Shown: in pieces, positions 43,768-55,350 of the stretch
Layout: each line of letters begins with the position of its first letter
Position numbering within the stretch: position 1 is the first letter of the stretch
NCBI GenBank assembly: GCA_963575645.1
Contig: OY754464.1
Span: forward strand, 77,040,948-77,104,947
DNA from: Xanthostigma xanthostigma
Lineage: Eukaryota > Arthropoda > Insecta > Raphidioptera > Raphidiidae
Reading direction: 5' to 3'
DNA: 64,000 nt
The notes under the pieces: generated by a model
What the model was told of the DNA's origin: nothing
Databases searched by the model: none
What the model saw: only the letters and a program-made list of their open reading frames with translations
Position numbers and translations under genes: made by a program

Positions 43768-44454
43768 GGAAGTACCCTCGATAAATGAATTAACAAACAG
43801 AAAATTACGAAAATTTGCAAATATGTCAAAACCTTTTCAAAAATGACTCAGTTAAATTTTTGTGATTTTTGGTTGACTTTGAAAAAAGATATTGATAACT
43901 TTATTTCGCTGCACTTAACATGGAGTCTTATGGACATCTGTGATTTTGACGCACTCCATCATTTATTACGCATGGAATTGACAAACAGATTTTGATAAAA
44001 TTTTCAGGAAATATAAACGAATATTCTATGAACATATTTCTTTTTCCAAAACGTATAAAGCTTGCTTATGTTAATAGAAATAACTAAAACAAAGCTGAGC
44101 TTTTTAGCAATTCATAAACATGGCAACACCGCAATATTATAGTTTGTGGCGCGTCATTTAAAGGTACGTTACGAAACTGCAGCAGTTTTGATATCATAAA
44201 AACATACGTAAATTGAGTAAATGCTAAAAGCATAGTATTCCAAAAAATGATAGTATATTATTATTTCCGAAATGACAGGAATAAAGAAAAGCATTTTCAT
44301 AAATTAATGCAAATTTGACACCGCGTGCTGACTTATGCTGCGTACATAAGCACTTGTAACTATGGCAAGGCATGCGGTGTTACCAAATTATATACTACGT
44401 TACTCAAGTAGAAGACTGAAATTCTTTGACTTACTGCGTACCGAGGGTACTTCC
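43768..44454. mobile_element. TTAA-flanked element 1 in GUSB intron 2
   Basis: GGAAGTACCCTCG at the left and CGAGGGTACTTCC at the right, each flanked by TTAA (43764-43767, 44455-44458). TTAA duplication points to piggyBac-like mobilisation. No transposase is present. Confidence 0.82.
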
Positions 44455-44569
44455 TTAAGCCTTAAATATAGATTTAAAAATATCATTTGGTTTCAACTTA
44501 ATAGATATCTCCATTAAATTTAGATTTGAAGCTGAAAGTCGTACCAAAAACTTACTGTAACTGTATTGC

Positions 44570-45430
44570 ACATACCGCTAAACTAGCGGTATGTGCTTTA
44601 TTATCGCTTTGTGCGTCAGAGCTGACTTTCGTTCATATAAGAAGTTATATCTAAGTTAATTTCACACGAAATCCATTCAAATTGAAGCTTTTTGAAAAGA
44701 GGAGATTCTAATCTATAAAATAGAACCATTTTCAAATCAATTCGAGTTCATAAATACTATTAAAATTGTAATTGAAAATCACAAACAGCAGTTGTCGGTT
44801 GGTCTGTACGTATGTACGTACGTACGTACGTATGTACGTACGTCACGACTCTACAGATCGCAATTTTGGTCGGATTGCCTTGGGTTATATTTTATTCACT
44901 TTGTTTACTATCAGACCAGAACCCTATTTAAATTCACTAAAATGTGTTCAGTAGTTCAATTTTTATAAACAGTTTTATTTTTTATTATTTTTGACAGCTA
45001 ATAGTTTAAAAACAATATTGTGCAAATATAGTGTAATCCATAAAACAAGTGCTACACTTGTATACCGTGATAACACCACTACACGTATTAGGCAGCCGTG
45101 GTGTAATGGTTATGCCGTTGGATCCCCAAGGGCAAGGTCCTGGGTTCGATTCCTTACGATATCATTGATTTTTTTCTTTTTTTTTTCTTTTTATTTTGTT
45201 TTATTTTATTCCACTTGATATTAATTATATATTATATTATGTATAGTTCTTAATTTTTTTTATTTTTGCAAACTTAAAAAAAAATATTTTTTCAATTTTT
45301 AATTATTTATTTCTTTAAATTTTTAAATCTTTTTAAATTTATTAAAAATATTTTTTAATTGTTATTTTTTTATCATACAGTGGAAAACTTGCGGGATGTG
45401 CACTTTTGGTTTTGCCAACTATTTACTCGT
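44570..45430 (+). mobile_element. Dispersed repeat family P, copy in GUSB intron 2
   Basis: Perfect hairpin at 44570-44600, ACGTACGT microsatellite at about 44807-44842, tRNA-like block at 45093-45160 (A box TGGTGTAATGG, B box GGTTCGATTCC). Reverse-complement match to 10375-9530. Confidence 0.78.
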
Positions 45431-46310
45431 ATCATCTGACGGTTTTAAGTCTTTTTAAGATTGGACATGGTGTATTGTAACGGGAAAACTTAATTTTCTT
45501 CATAACTCGATCGAAAGTGCCTACATTCTGGGCTTTTGAATGAATTTTTTTTTGTCATAAATGGAAAGATCGTATATAAGTTTTATAACAAAACTATTTT
45601 TCTTTTTTTTATTTTCGTTATAATTCAAAAGTTATATCAAATTAAAAATAAATTTTTGTACCCAGTTCCGAGAACGCGCCGACATTTCCCGAACATAATG
45701 TGACGTCATAATGTCAATTTATATTATTATAATAATAAATAATAAATTAGTTAGTTATATTTATTGAAAAATATTTAGTTTCTCATAAATTACAGTCACA
45801 TTATTATTTTGTGAAAAAAAAACTTCCATTGATGCTTTCGAACCGCAGCTGAATTGAACCGAAAATGTATCATTTTTTAGAAAATCTGTGATAATAAATA
45901 ATATCTACAGTAAGTATATTAGCAGAATTGGCTTTTATAAAAGATTTGTCACACATTATTAAATAGAATTACTTGTCAACAAAATTTTTTTATACTAAAT
46001 TTAGGATAGTTTTAGTCAATACACATCTAGAAGCCATTGATAGTATACTGCGTATATACATTTTAACATTATGACGTCACAACTGTCAAAAACAATTTTA
46101 GTGCGTTTGCAGTCACGTGATTTTTTTAAATATTTTATCAATTTTAAATTGCTTATATTTAATTTAAAAAAAAAATTTGAAAGTTTTTCGCATCGATTAT
46201 CAATATTATTTATAATAAAGTTTTAAAATACAATAAAAAAATCGATAATTATTTTTTTTTTCAAAAGCCAAATTGTAAGGCAGAAAGTCTAACAATTGTT
46301 CCTTGATGGG
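45431..46310. other. AT-rich GUSB intron 2 sequence
   Basis: Two TGACGTCA-containing patches (near 45700 and 46074) face each other, possibly a very decayed inverted repeat. Otherwise no feature. Confidence 0.35.
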
Positions 46311-46315
46311 ATTAC

Positions 46316-46690
46316 ACGCCCAAATGCGGAAAGTTCGTACGTTCAGGCAGTCGTAAAGAAAAACAACCAATCAACTGTTGTTTAGATGACGTTTCCATAG
46401 CAACCCTATTACATTTTAGCTAATAGTCTCGAACAGCTGTCAATCGTGCTTTAACCTCAAAGCTGTTTGCTTGGAATTTGTCTGTGTTTTTATGTAACTA
46501 ATAAGTAATTAATTAATGAATGTATTTGATGAGCGTATGTACGACCGAGATATGAAGAAAAATAGTATACACCACACTGGTCGAAAGTTTGATATCCTTG
46601 CAATTGCTTCATGATGCCCTCGGCTTGCCTCGGGAATCTTGGAGCGCAGTGCAAGACTATCAAACTTTCGGCCAGTGTGGTGGAATTATG
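46316..46690. mobile_element. Dispersed repeat with a GGCCGAAAG-type foldback, copy 2
   Basis: Shares CAACTGTTGTTTAGATGACG...TTTCCATAGCAACCC with 35405-35450 and ends in the CACACTGGTCGAAAGTTT / AAACTTTCGGCCAGTGTG hairpin. Confidence 0.68.
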
Positions 46691-46698
46691 TAATATTA

Positions 46699-47196
46699 CA
46701 GTGTAACCTCTTTATAACGAAACTCAAATGACCAACCATTTTTTTCCTTATAAAGAGTTTTCGTTATATTATGGAGAGAAGAAAGAAAAATAAGAAAATT
46801 TCACCTAATTAATATATCCCAAACACTAGTCTGTTACCTTTGCCTGACGTTTTTTGTTATGCCAATATTTGTTTTGTATTTTATTAAGTATCTTATGCAA
46901 TACTTGGAATGTGGTGGAATCATCTTCATTAAACAATAAGAATTTTTCGATAAATTTGGCGGCATCAAGTGCTTGTTGAATAGTTGGTGATGGTTCAGAA
47001 TCGTCCTCTTTACGTCTTTAAATATTTGCTAACGCCTAAATATGAACATATTCCTTCGTAATAGAGAATGGCAGTTGCGCTATAATGAGGGTATTAATGT
47101 ATGGGTTTTAAGGTAAACCAACCAAATTGTAAAAATGTCTACGTTATACGGAGTTTTTCGTTATAACGAAGGACGTTATAAAGAGGTTACACTTTT
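46699..47196. mobile_element. Tigger/pogo-type element with transposase C-terminus
   Basis: Termini CAGTGTAACCTCTTTATAAC / GTTATAAAGAGGTTACACTT with adjacent TA, typical of pogo-Tigger ends. The minus-strand relic at 46826-47017 supports it. Confidence 0.75.
46826..47017 (-). pseudogene. C-terminal relic of a Tigger-like transposase
   Basis: Minus frame to a TAG at 46826 reads EDDSEPSPTIQQALDAAKFI, then EKFLLFNEDDSTTFQVLHKI. ALDAAKFIEKF...L-KI resembles the acidic C-terminal tail of Tigger/pogo (DDE) transposases. The catalytic core is absent. Confidence 0.6.
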
Positions 47197-47227
47197 ATGC
47201 GATGTTTTAATCTGATATTTATTATTA

Positions 47228-48092
47228 ATCAAATAAATAAAATTATCGACCAATTTTTTTCAGACTATATATTGACAAAAATAATAATAAAATTATAAAT
47301 CAATATTTCACTAGATGACGTTTCGATCCGGATTTGGATTTTCTTCAGAAATAATCTAAAAAATATAAAAATTAATTAGTATTATCTACTTATTTTCTAA
47401 TAGAATGGAGTTTGAATGATTGAAATATTAATGAAAAATTATATTTTTTAGATTATTTCTGAAGAAGGTCCAAATCCGGATCGAAACGTCATCTAGTGAA
47501 ATATTGATTTATAATTTTATTTCTATTTTTGTCAATATACAGGGTGAGGCACATAAAGTGTTACAGAGCAATAGCACTCAAACTATTGATCATATCCAAA
47601 AATGTTTCAGACAAAGGTTTTAGTGTTCGAGAAGGCCGTCATACTGGAACACCCTATTTTTTTATCGGTGGAGGCGCTGACGCTACTAATTAATTTTTAT
47701 ATTTTTTAGATAATTACTGAAGAAGATCCAAATCCGGATCGAAACGTCATCTAGTGAAATATTGATTTATAATTTTATTATTATTTTTGTAGGTTGCTGA
47801 ATTCGTCTTAAAATCGCCAATAATGTCATCGAAAAAAAAATACATGGTTTCGTTTAAAAAAGTGAAGTTGACCTTGACGTAGCTTCAGCGCCTCCACCGT
47901 TAAAAAAATTGGGTGGTCCAGTATGACGACCTTCTCGTACACTAAAACTTTTGTCTGAAACATTTTTGGATATGATCAATAGTTTGAGTGCTATTGCTCT
48001 GTAACACTTTATGTGCCTCACCCTGTATAGTCTGAAAAAAATTGGTCGATAACTTTATTTGAAGAGTTCTATTCAGACGTTTATCAAAGATT
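47228..48092. mobile_element. Inverted-repeat element IR1, copy 2, split by a MITE
   Basis: The left arm begins near ATCGACCAATTTTTTTCAGA. The right arm ends TCAAAGATTTGT at about 48092, 20 nt before GUSB exon 3. Hammerhead-like cores lie at about 47460-47492 and, complementary, 47315-47350. Confidence 0.75.
47540..48025. mobile_element. TA-flanked MITE with about 145-bp inverted arms, inside IR1
   Basis: CAGGGTGAGGCACATAAAGT and its complement at the ends, TA at 47538-47539 and 48026-48027. Removing it restores the GTCAATATATAGTCTG junction. Its centre (about 47686-47795) is a second copy of the adjacent IR1 arm. Confidence 0.88.
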
Positions 48093-48111
48093 TGTATTAT
48101 TAATGTTACAG

Positions 48112-48581
48112 TACATTAACGGGGAATCAGCTATGACCCATGAAATCGGCCACCTGCCTTTCGAGAAAGAAGTAACAGAGTTTCTGAAATTTGGTTCCGA
48201 CAATTTGTTGAGTGTAGCTTGCAGTAATAGTCTATGGAACTATACTGTACCACAAGGATCAGAAAACCACATTCATACTGACGATGGTGATGTCGTAACG
48301 CAAACATACACATTTGATTTCTTCAACTATGCCGGTATCCACCGTCCGGTTGTCTTATATACAACCCCTAAAGTTTATATCGACGACATAACAATAGCTA
48401 CAACTGAAATATTCGACAATGGCAGCGCCGAACTAACCTACGACATTACGGTGGGCGGTCTATACAACTTGGATGAATATATTTGTCAGTTAATTTTGAT
48501 CGACGCAGACAATGCAGATGTTGCGTCTGTGAATTCGACGGCATGCGAGGGAACGATTTTAATTGAAAACGCCAATCTTTG
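48112..48581 (+). CDS. GUSB: Beta-glucuronidase exon 3: end of jelly-roll and immunoglobulin-like beta-sandwich
   Basis: This 470-nt exon (phase 0 in, phase 2 out) follows an AATGTTACAG acceptor and precedes GTAACT. It encodes YINGESAMTHEIGHLPFEKE, a run with SVACSNSLWNYTVPQG (one NYT glycosylation sequon), then FDFFNYAGIHRPVVLYTTP and YIDDITIATTE. These are strong GUSB signatures (FDFFNYAGxxRxVxLYTTP). The second half forms the beta-sandwich (Glyco_hydro_2). The intron right up to about 20 nt before this exon is made of a repeat (47228-48092), so branch point and polypyrimidine tract are at the repeat edge. Confidence 0.93.
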
Positions 48582-48679
48582 GTAACTGAATATTTCGACA
48601 ATTCAATTAAATATGTTACGTGCCTTTTTAAATTGATCGCACAAAATAGAAAAAAAACGAGAGTGCTTTAGACCACACG

Positions 48680-49925
48680 ACTGAAGTAAAACTTCTACCC
48701 GCCATAATTCGTTATTATTCACCCGAAAACTCATAAAATATGAACTTTAAAATGATTTTACCATTTTAATCACTTTAAGGAGTTTGAGCCGTTTTACGAA
48801 GATAAAGAAAAAAAAACTGAAATAAAGTTTTTTTAATAGATTTTTTTATGACAAAATTTTCTGTAAAAAATCCAAAATCGTTAGGAGATTTATAAAGTCA
48901 AAAATTAAAACAAACTTTTACATGTAGACTTATGGAAAATATGTCAACCTAGCATGCAAACGGTACATTTTAATTTTTTGCAAATAACCAAATAATGTCA
49001 GCAGTTCCGAAAACTAACTATGTAAAGCATCGATGTCTTACGCGTATTTTAATATTTTTTCCAATTTAATTAGGAGACTTAATCAATAAAAAAAATTATT
49101 AAACATTAGCACTTTTCGATTATAGACTTTTATCCTTGACTATTTAACAATTTTAACTGAATTTTCAACTTTTTAATGATTTAATTTTAATTTTTATTAC
49201 TTCTAATTTCTTTTTTTAATTATTTACTGCAAAAAATATGTCAAATACAGATATTTACATAAATTTATTTTTTTTAACCTAACTTTGTACAAAAAATTCA
49301 AAAGTTAGAAATAATTAATTAATATTAAAAAAAAATATTTATTTATGCCTTTATGACAATAATTTATTGGTATCATCGACTTATAACCTTTTGTAAAAAT
49401 TTATTATGGAAAAGTTCCCATTTAGAATTCGACTTACTTTTGATTGGGACTGTAAAGGATCAACCTCCTTAAACGTAAAATATTTAATGTATCGAACAAA
49501 ATATTAATTTATAAAATTGTTCAAAAACGAAATGAACAATCTAATCATCTAATGTAAGAAGAAAGAAATATAAACATAAAGATAATGAAAACAAAAGTAA
49601 TACATTGCAATTACTTAGCTCTCGTTGGATTTTAAGCGTAAATCTGTATGAAATATTATTTAAAGTAGGTTTACAAAACTTTTATCCGTCACCCGATAGC
49701 GCCACTGGCAAGTAAAGTATGTGTCATTCTATTGTTAATACTGCTTATATTTTCGGCCACCTAATGGCGCCACTATCCAGTGAATTATTTGTCATCCTCT
49801 TTCTACCTTCATTAACTTATATCTTCCTCTCAACTTCCTCGCCCGATCACACTTCCGTAAATCTCTCATCAGGCATTCACCAGCTTACTCTCCAAGTCAA
49901 GCGTGCGTAAAGAAGTTTTACTTCA
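48680..49925. mobile_element. Dispersed element E, copy 2, containing a TTAA element
   Basis: Colinear with 3460-4025 on both sides of the insert at 48779-49468. It occupies most of the start of GUSB intron 3. Confidence 0.75.
48779..49468. mobile_element. TTAA-flanked element 2 (690 bp)
   Basis: GGAGTTTGAGCC at the left and GGATCAACCTCC at the right, TTAA at 48775-48778 and 49469-49472. The single TTAA at 3560-3563 in copy 1 of element E is the empty site. No transposase frame. Confidence 0.9.
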
Positions 49926-49929
49926 AAAA

Positions 49930-51235
49930 ATATATTTTCCTCGACTATATAATTTATTTCGAATTCTATTTTTTTTTTCAAATTAAACTTTTTTATTCGC
50001 GGTATGGCAGACGAAAAGCAAAACGCTTCCCTTTCTCGGACGTCAACTAGCAGTGAGAGAATCGTTTTTACTCTCTCTGTCAAAGCGTCATACGTACTCT
50101 ACACGCATGCGCAGTGCGTACTGTGTGCATTTTCTCTAGCCACGGTAACAAATGCCACGTAATCGTTTCCCAATCCTGAAATAATAAAATCGGATGATCA
50201 TTTATGGTTTTACGTAAAATTTCATACAAAACAAGAAAGATTTTTTGTAGCGCTGTCTGTGGGCAAGTAGGCGTTCACTAGCATATTATTATTGATGACG
50301 TGCCTGGCTTCAACTCTCACCGCGGGCACTCTATCAGAGTTTGCACTCACGAACTTCGTGTTTACATTGTAAATGTTTTTTTTTAAGTGAAATTTTTATT
50401 CTATCGCCTCGAATTTTTCTGGCCGTCTGTTACATGTCGCATTACAGGCGGCCGCGGAGTAGGGGTAAAGTGAAAGGCGCTCGGAGTAGGCGCTCGGTAT
50501 AGAGCAGCCAAGGCCAATATGGCGGCGCCCATGGTTAGCATCAGCTGACCGTGTAGTATGTATAACACATAGTCAGTCTGTGACTGTACAGTGTTTACAT
50601 GTTTTTATTCGTGTATTCATGTGAATATTGTTGTTTATAATTAATCGTGATGGATAAGTGTCTACAATCCAACGCCTACAATCCAATAAAAGTTTCACTT
50701 GCGTCGTAGTTTCTTAAAACCACACAACTGTTTTTGAGGATATAATAGTTATATTGGCGTAACTAGTAGTCTAAGTCATTCATGGCGTGTCATGACTTAG
50801 CCTACAAGTTGCGCCCATAATTTTATTCAACAATTGCGCGTTATTCATTTTTTAATTATAATGAGATGTTGTAAATATCTATTTATTTCTTTATAAAAAA
50901 AACTGTCAATACTAACAGCACCAAACAGCACGATTCAATGTTTTGGTTTGAGGTTAGCCGGTTATGAATAAACTCCCTGTCGAAAACATTCGGCCTCTCA
51001 ATTTTAGTCTCAATGGGTAACAACGGAGTTGTTGTTATCTACTATTTCGTTACGACTCAGAAAATAGTTACTATTATTTTCATTACTCCACAATGGCCGA
51101 GCTAGTAGGAATCTTCATTGAGTTATGACAAGTAATTGTCACCAGTCGATAAATGGCTATTTAGGGTTCGGTTTTTAGGCATGATAAAACATGAATAACG
51201 CGCATGAGTTGAATAAAGCTAATTTAAAATAAAAC
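49930..51235. other. GUSB intron 3 remainder, with a GC-richer promoter-like patch
   Basis: At about 50440-50560 composition rises and a GCCAATATGGCGGCGCCCAT motif (YY1/Pho-like ATGGCGGC core) appears, followed by a TATA-poor region. No spliced or long frame follows, so promoter activity is speculative. Confidence 0.3.
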
Positions 51236-51239
51236 CTAG

Positions 51240-51462
51240 GTGGCCATATTTAATGCATGCCAATCCGGCATATTTGTATACACTGCGTGTCTCTTTGCTG
51301 TGCAACGATAAATCGAACGCCGTCGATCGGCTCCACGACGAACTCGACGTCTATCGCCTTCCGGTCGGCTTACGCACTCTGAACTGGAAGTCCGGAGACG
51401 GCTACTTCATCAACGGCAGACCGATTTACTTCCGGGGATTCGGCCGCCACGAAGATTCTGAT
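51240..51462 (+). CDS. GUSB: Beta-glucuronidase exon 4: end of beta-sandwich, start of TIM barrel
   Basis: The exon starts after AAACCTAG at 51239. The first base completes TGG, giving ...NLW-WPYLMHANPAYLYTLRVS, which matches the conserved LWWPYLMHExPAYLY motif of the family. It ends with PVGLRTLNWKSGDGYFINGR, then PIYFRGFGRHEDSD in phase 0 before GTAAGT. FxGxxxHED is the entry to the (beta/alpha)8 catalytic barrel. The acceptor has a weak pyrimidine tract, but the frame and motif continuity support it strongly. Confidence 0.92.
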
Positions 51463-51515
51463 GTAAGTTTTTTTTTTTTACCCGATTGGGAATGATCTAA
51501 TGACATTCGATGTCT

Positions 51516-51650
51516 AAAGGCCGCTGCACACGAGATTGCTTGCTAGATTTGCGTACTAGTTTTCTAACGCTGGTTTTCTTGATTGCTGTTAAGTGCTCGC
51601 TTCACACGAAACTACTTTTCGAGCTTGTTTTGTGGATAGATCTGGTGCGC
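51516..51650. mobile_element. Dispersed repeat shared with 2847-2963
   Basis: Inverted match to the repeat beside the AKHR TM6 exon. Here it starts about 54 nt after the GUSB exon 4 donor. Confidence 0.6.
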
Positions 51651-51924
51651 GCGCAGTGACAGTTCAAATATAAACACAGACCAAAACGTGTCTGTTTTCT
51701 GACTGAGCAGAATGACACCACGCTGGTTTATGGGCGCTTGTTCAAGTCGCCCACGTGACAAGATACTGCTTCCTACCTAGCATTGGACCTAGCAAGGAAA
51801 ATAGCCACTGTTCTAATTTTAAAACCTATCTAGTGAGCTGCAAGCAATCCGTTGTTTTTTAAAAAAAAGCGTCCAAAGTTTTCAAAAAAATACCCGCTAT
51901 ATAGTAAAGATATTTTATCTATAT

Positions 51925-52384
51925 TCTATACTATTGTATAAAGCTGAAGAGTTTGTTTATTTGGTTGAACGCGCTAATCTCAGGAACTACTGGTTCGAAT
52001 TTAAATTTTTTTTTGACGTGATAACGTCTTATAAATTGATGAATCACCAATCTTATAAATTGATAAAACACCGGCTGCATGCACGAAAAAGTGTAACGTT
52101 CGTAACGCGTAACGTTCCGCCTGACCCTGTGCGTGTTTTTTTTGATAGCCCATTAATCGAGGAAGACTATAGGCTATATAATATCACGCTACGACAAATA
52201 GGAGCGGAGCATCAATGAAAAATGTTGCAAAATGTAACTCAAAATTTGTCCGTCCGACAAAAACTTTTCAACGGTAACTCCGATCATTATGAAGTTTGGA
52301 CACAACATCCATCTCGGTAAACTAAGATGAACGTGTGTATTCAAGTCCCTCCCCCATTCGTTCTTTTGCACCCGGGACCGCTAG
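51925..52384 (+). mobile_element. Non-autonomous Helitron H1 with a family D MITE fragment inside
   Basis: 5' TCTATACTATTGTATAAAGC, 3' CCGCTAG before T with a shortened hairpin. The segment 52015-52141 is the reverse complement of the family D MITE interior. Confidence 0.82.
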
Positions 52385-52486
52385 TATATTATAAAAGAGA
52401 AGATCACGAGGGGAAGAGGATTGGAAACACAACGAAATTCAGACTGTAAAATATGTATTATACACTACATTATGCAATGTTTACAG

Positions 52487-52659
52487 ATTCGCGGGAAGGG
52501 CTTAGATCTTCCAACAGTGGCGAGAGATTACAATTTACTAAAATGGGTCGGCGCTAACGCTTACCGGACATCGCACTACCCATACGCCGAAGAGATTATG
52601 GACTTTGCCGACCGCCAAGGAATCATGATTATAGACGAATGTCCGAGCGTTGATACCGA
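52487..52659 (+). CDS. GUSB: Beta-glucuronidase exon 5: TIM barrel beta-strands 2-3
   Basis: This 173-nt exon begins after a TTTACAG acceptor in phase 0 and ends in phase 2 before GTAAGC. It reads [20 protein letters not shown], then [21 protein letters not shown] and [24 protein letters not shown] and the VIDECP-like strand are diagnostic of GUSB and line the active site. The two catalytic Glu residues (acid/base in a WSVxNEP context and nucleophile about 90 residues later) lie in later exons. I searched the plus strand to 64000 and did not see them. The five exons together give about 437 codons of a protein usually near 650. Confidence 0.93.
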
Positions 52660-52718
52660 GTAAGCTTCATTTCATTTACATTCCTATATGGTATAGGTCA
52701 GCGATTCTCAAATGGGCT

Positions 52719-54031
52719 AAGAGCTGGCTACGGAGAAAATGGGTGACTCGGTGTAGAGCTGAAAATTTGCAGAATAATAGGAGATAGTACAAGTAAGTAG
52801 GGAAAAAATTGCCAGAAGGCTAGGCGGGAGATAAAGAGCCGCCAGAAGGCGCTAATGTTGCGAAAAATCAGTGCACTTCTGGCAATTTCTATACTTATTC
52901 TGTAATTCAAAACTAGATTATATATTGTATATATTATACATTATATAGTTATAAGGGCATACTGAAAATTTAAACATAATAATTAGGTACATTCGGCAAA
53001 TATTCAAAATTATTAATGACATTTTGATAGAAATAAAATTAAATAATATAATAAAATTACGTTGTTATAACAACGTAATTTTATTAATGAAAATATATGA
53101 CGATTAATTTTATTTCTATCAAAATGTCATTAATAATCTATACTAATATATAAAGCTGAAGAGTTTGTTAATTTGTTTGTTTGTTTGTTTGAACGTGCTA
53201 ATCTCAGGAACTACTGGTTCAAATTGAAAAAAAAAAATTTTTGTTGGATAGCCCATTTACCGAGAAAGGCTATAGGCTATATAATATTACGCTACGACCA
53301 TTAGGAGCGGAGCTTTAATGAAAAATGTTGCAAAATGTGTCTCAAAAATAAGCTTCTATTCATGTGAAATGCACTAACTAGATATACTCATATTAGTGAT
53401 GCACCAACACAACTTCAGGTAGATCAATCGGTAGAGTATGCGTCTGTCAATATCAGGGTCGTGGGTCCGAGCCCCACGTTGGGCAAATATATTTTTATTT
53501 TTTTTTTATTTTTTACATTTCTTTCTTCTAAGGCTTACATTTAAATTTATTTTAATTTTATTTAATTCATTTAAAAAAAATTATTAGTTAAAAAAGAACT
53601 TTTGAACGGTAACTCCGATCATCATAAAATTTGGACACAACATTCATTTCGATAAACTAAGATGAATGTGTGCACTCATGACCCTTCCTTCCCCATTCGT
53701 TCTTTTGCACCCGGTGAAACCGGGCGGGACTGCTAGTTTTGAATATTTGTCGAATGTAATTATTATATCATGTTTGAATTTTCAGAATGCCCTCATAACT
53801 ATATAATGTATAATATATATAATATATAATCTAGTTTTGAATTACAGAATAAGTATAGAAATTGCCAGAAGTGCACTGATTTTTCGCAACATTAGCGCCT
53901 TCTGGCGGCTCTTTATCTCCCGCCTAGCCTTCTGGCAATTTTTTCCCTACTTACTTGTACTATCTCCTATTATTCCGCAAATTTTCAGCTCTGCACCGAG
54001 TCACCCATTTTCTCCGTAGCCAGCTCTCCGT
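52719..54031. repeat. Long foldback (about 350-bp arms) with a Helitron inserted in the right arm
   Basis: TAAGAGCTGGCTACGGAG at the left pairs with CTCCGTAGCCAGCTCTC at the right. Arms match through GCCAGAAGGCTAGGCGGGAG and TAATGACATTTTGATAGAAA to a central AAATTACGTTGTTATAACAA palindrome near 53055-53082. The Helitron occupies 53137-53736. The two 60-codon ORFs are mirror images. Confidence 0.85.
53137..53736 (+). mobile_element. Non-autonomous Helitron H1, 600-bp copy with tRNA-like segment
   Basis: TCTATACTAATATATAAAGC after A; TGCTAG before T. The tRNA-like block is at about 53420-53485. The foldback arms on either side show the precise A|T insertion point. Confidence 0.9.
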
Positions 54032-54830
54032 CTAAAAAGGTGGTCCGCGGAACCCTGAGGTTCCGTGGAAGGGTCACAGGGGTTCCGCGATCTGTCCGAG
54101 AGTTCGACAACCGCGCCACGTTTATGAAAAATTAAAAAAGAAAAGAATCGTTTTCTTCGCACATTTTGCATTTTTCACGGACATTTTGAGATCACAGTAA
54201 AAAGTGACCCCTATGAAAGTTGTAGATCTTTTTATGCTCTACAACTGTCCTGTAGAACATTTTTTGATAGAACATTAAGTTTCGCTGGAAAACGCAATAA
54301 TATATTTTGCCCTCCTTTTTAACCCCCCCCCCCCGAATTAACTCTTTACTACCCCTGGGCGGGCATTTTTATTTTTTACGTTCATTTCCAATGGTAAAAG
54401 TTCTGTCTACAATTAATGTTGGTCTTGGCTTCTAAATATGTTAATTTGCCTGCACTATTAGAGAAAACAACAAATAAACTTCATTTAGAACATTAACAAT
54501 TTGATATCAAGGTTGACATGCATCGTATATCATGACGTCACATAAGCACGCCAACATGGCCGATTGTTTAAACTGTTTATTTTTGAATGTTAAATTTAAT
54601 ATTTTTTTTCTTATGACAATATTACATTTTTAAATTATTATCAATTTTTTCCCGACTAAGTTATCTATTAAAAATATAAAAAAATACATGCGTATGACCT
54701 ATTTTAACATTTTTAGTCCGGCTTACCCGATAAGAAATATTAAGCCGTTCCCGGACTTTTGAAACACTCTGTATAGTATGCGAAAAGAAGCTGTTAATTA
54801 AAATTAATTAATTATTTACATATAAATATT
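54032..54830. other. Unassigned stretch with a C-homopolymer
   Basis: A run of about 12 C lies near 54326-54337. GGTTCCGTGGAAGG/GGGGTTCCGCG short repeats lie near 54050-54090. No gene is recognised. Confidence 0.4.
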
Positions 54831-54833
54831 ATA

Positions 54834-55350
54834 CAGATTGTATCAAATCAAAACGGTCCATAGAACATTCTGTGTGTAAGACAAAGACGATATTATATAA
54901 ATCACTAAAGCAGTAAGTAAGAATGAGATAAATGATCGCTAATGGTTACTGTGGTTATACAATCTGATAGTATCGTCTTTGTTTTCTACAGTAAAAATCA
55001 CAATTTTATCAAATTTCAGTATTCACTAGTGAAATTATTGATAAAATGCCTATTTATACTGTTCGGGAAAAAATCCAAATAATTAAATGGTTTTATGGTG
55101 GTAATTCAACCGCCGACATAATAAATTTATTTGTAGCTGTCTTTGAAAACATTAATATTACAGTTTAGTTGTTTTAATTGATAAATTGGTAAAAAGATTT
55201 ACAGTGTACGTAATTATTTATTTACGTAATCACAGTAACTATAAGCGATCATTTATCTCATTCTTACTTACTGCTTTAGTGCTTTATATAATATCATCTC
55301 TGTCTTACACACAGAATGTTCTATGGACCGTTTTGATTTGATACAATCTG
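54834..55350. mobile_element. MITE family M, copy 3
   Basis: CAGATTGTATCAAATCAAAA ends and TA on both sides. It keeps the longest HTH relic (YTVREKIQIIKWFYGGNSTA, then DIINLFVAVFEN). Confidence 0.88.
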
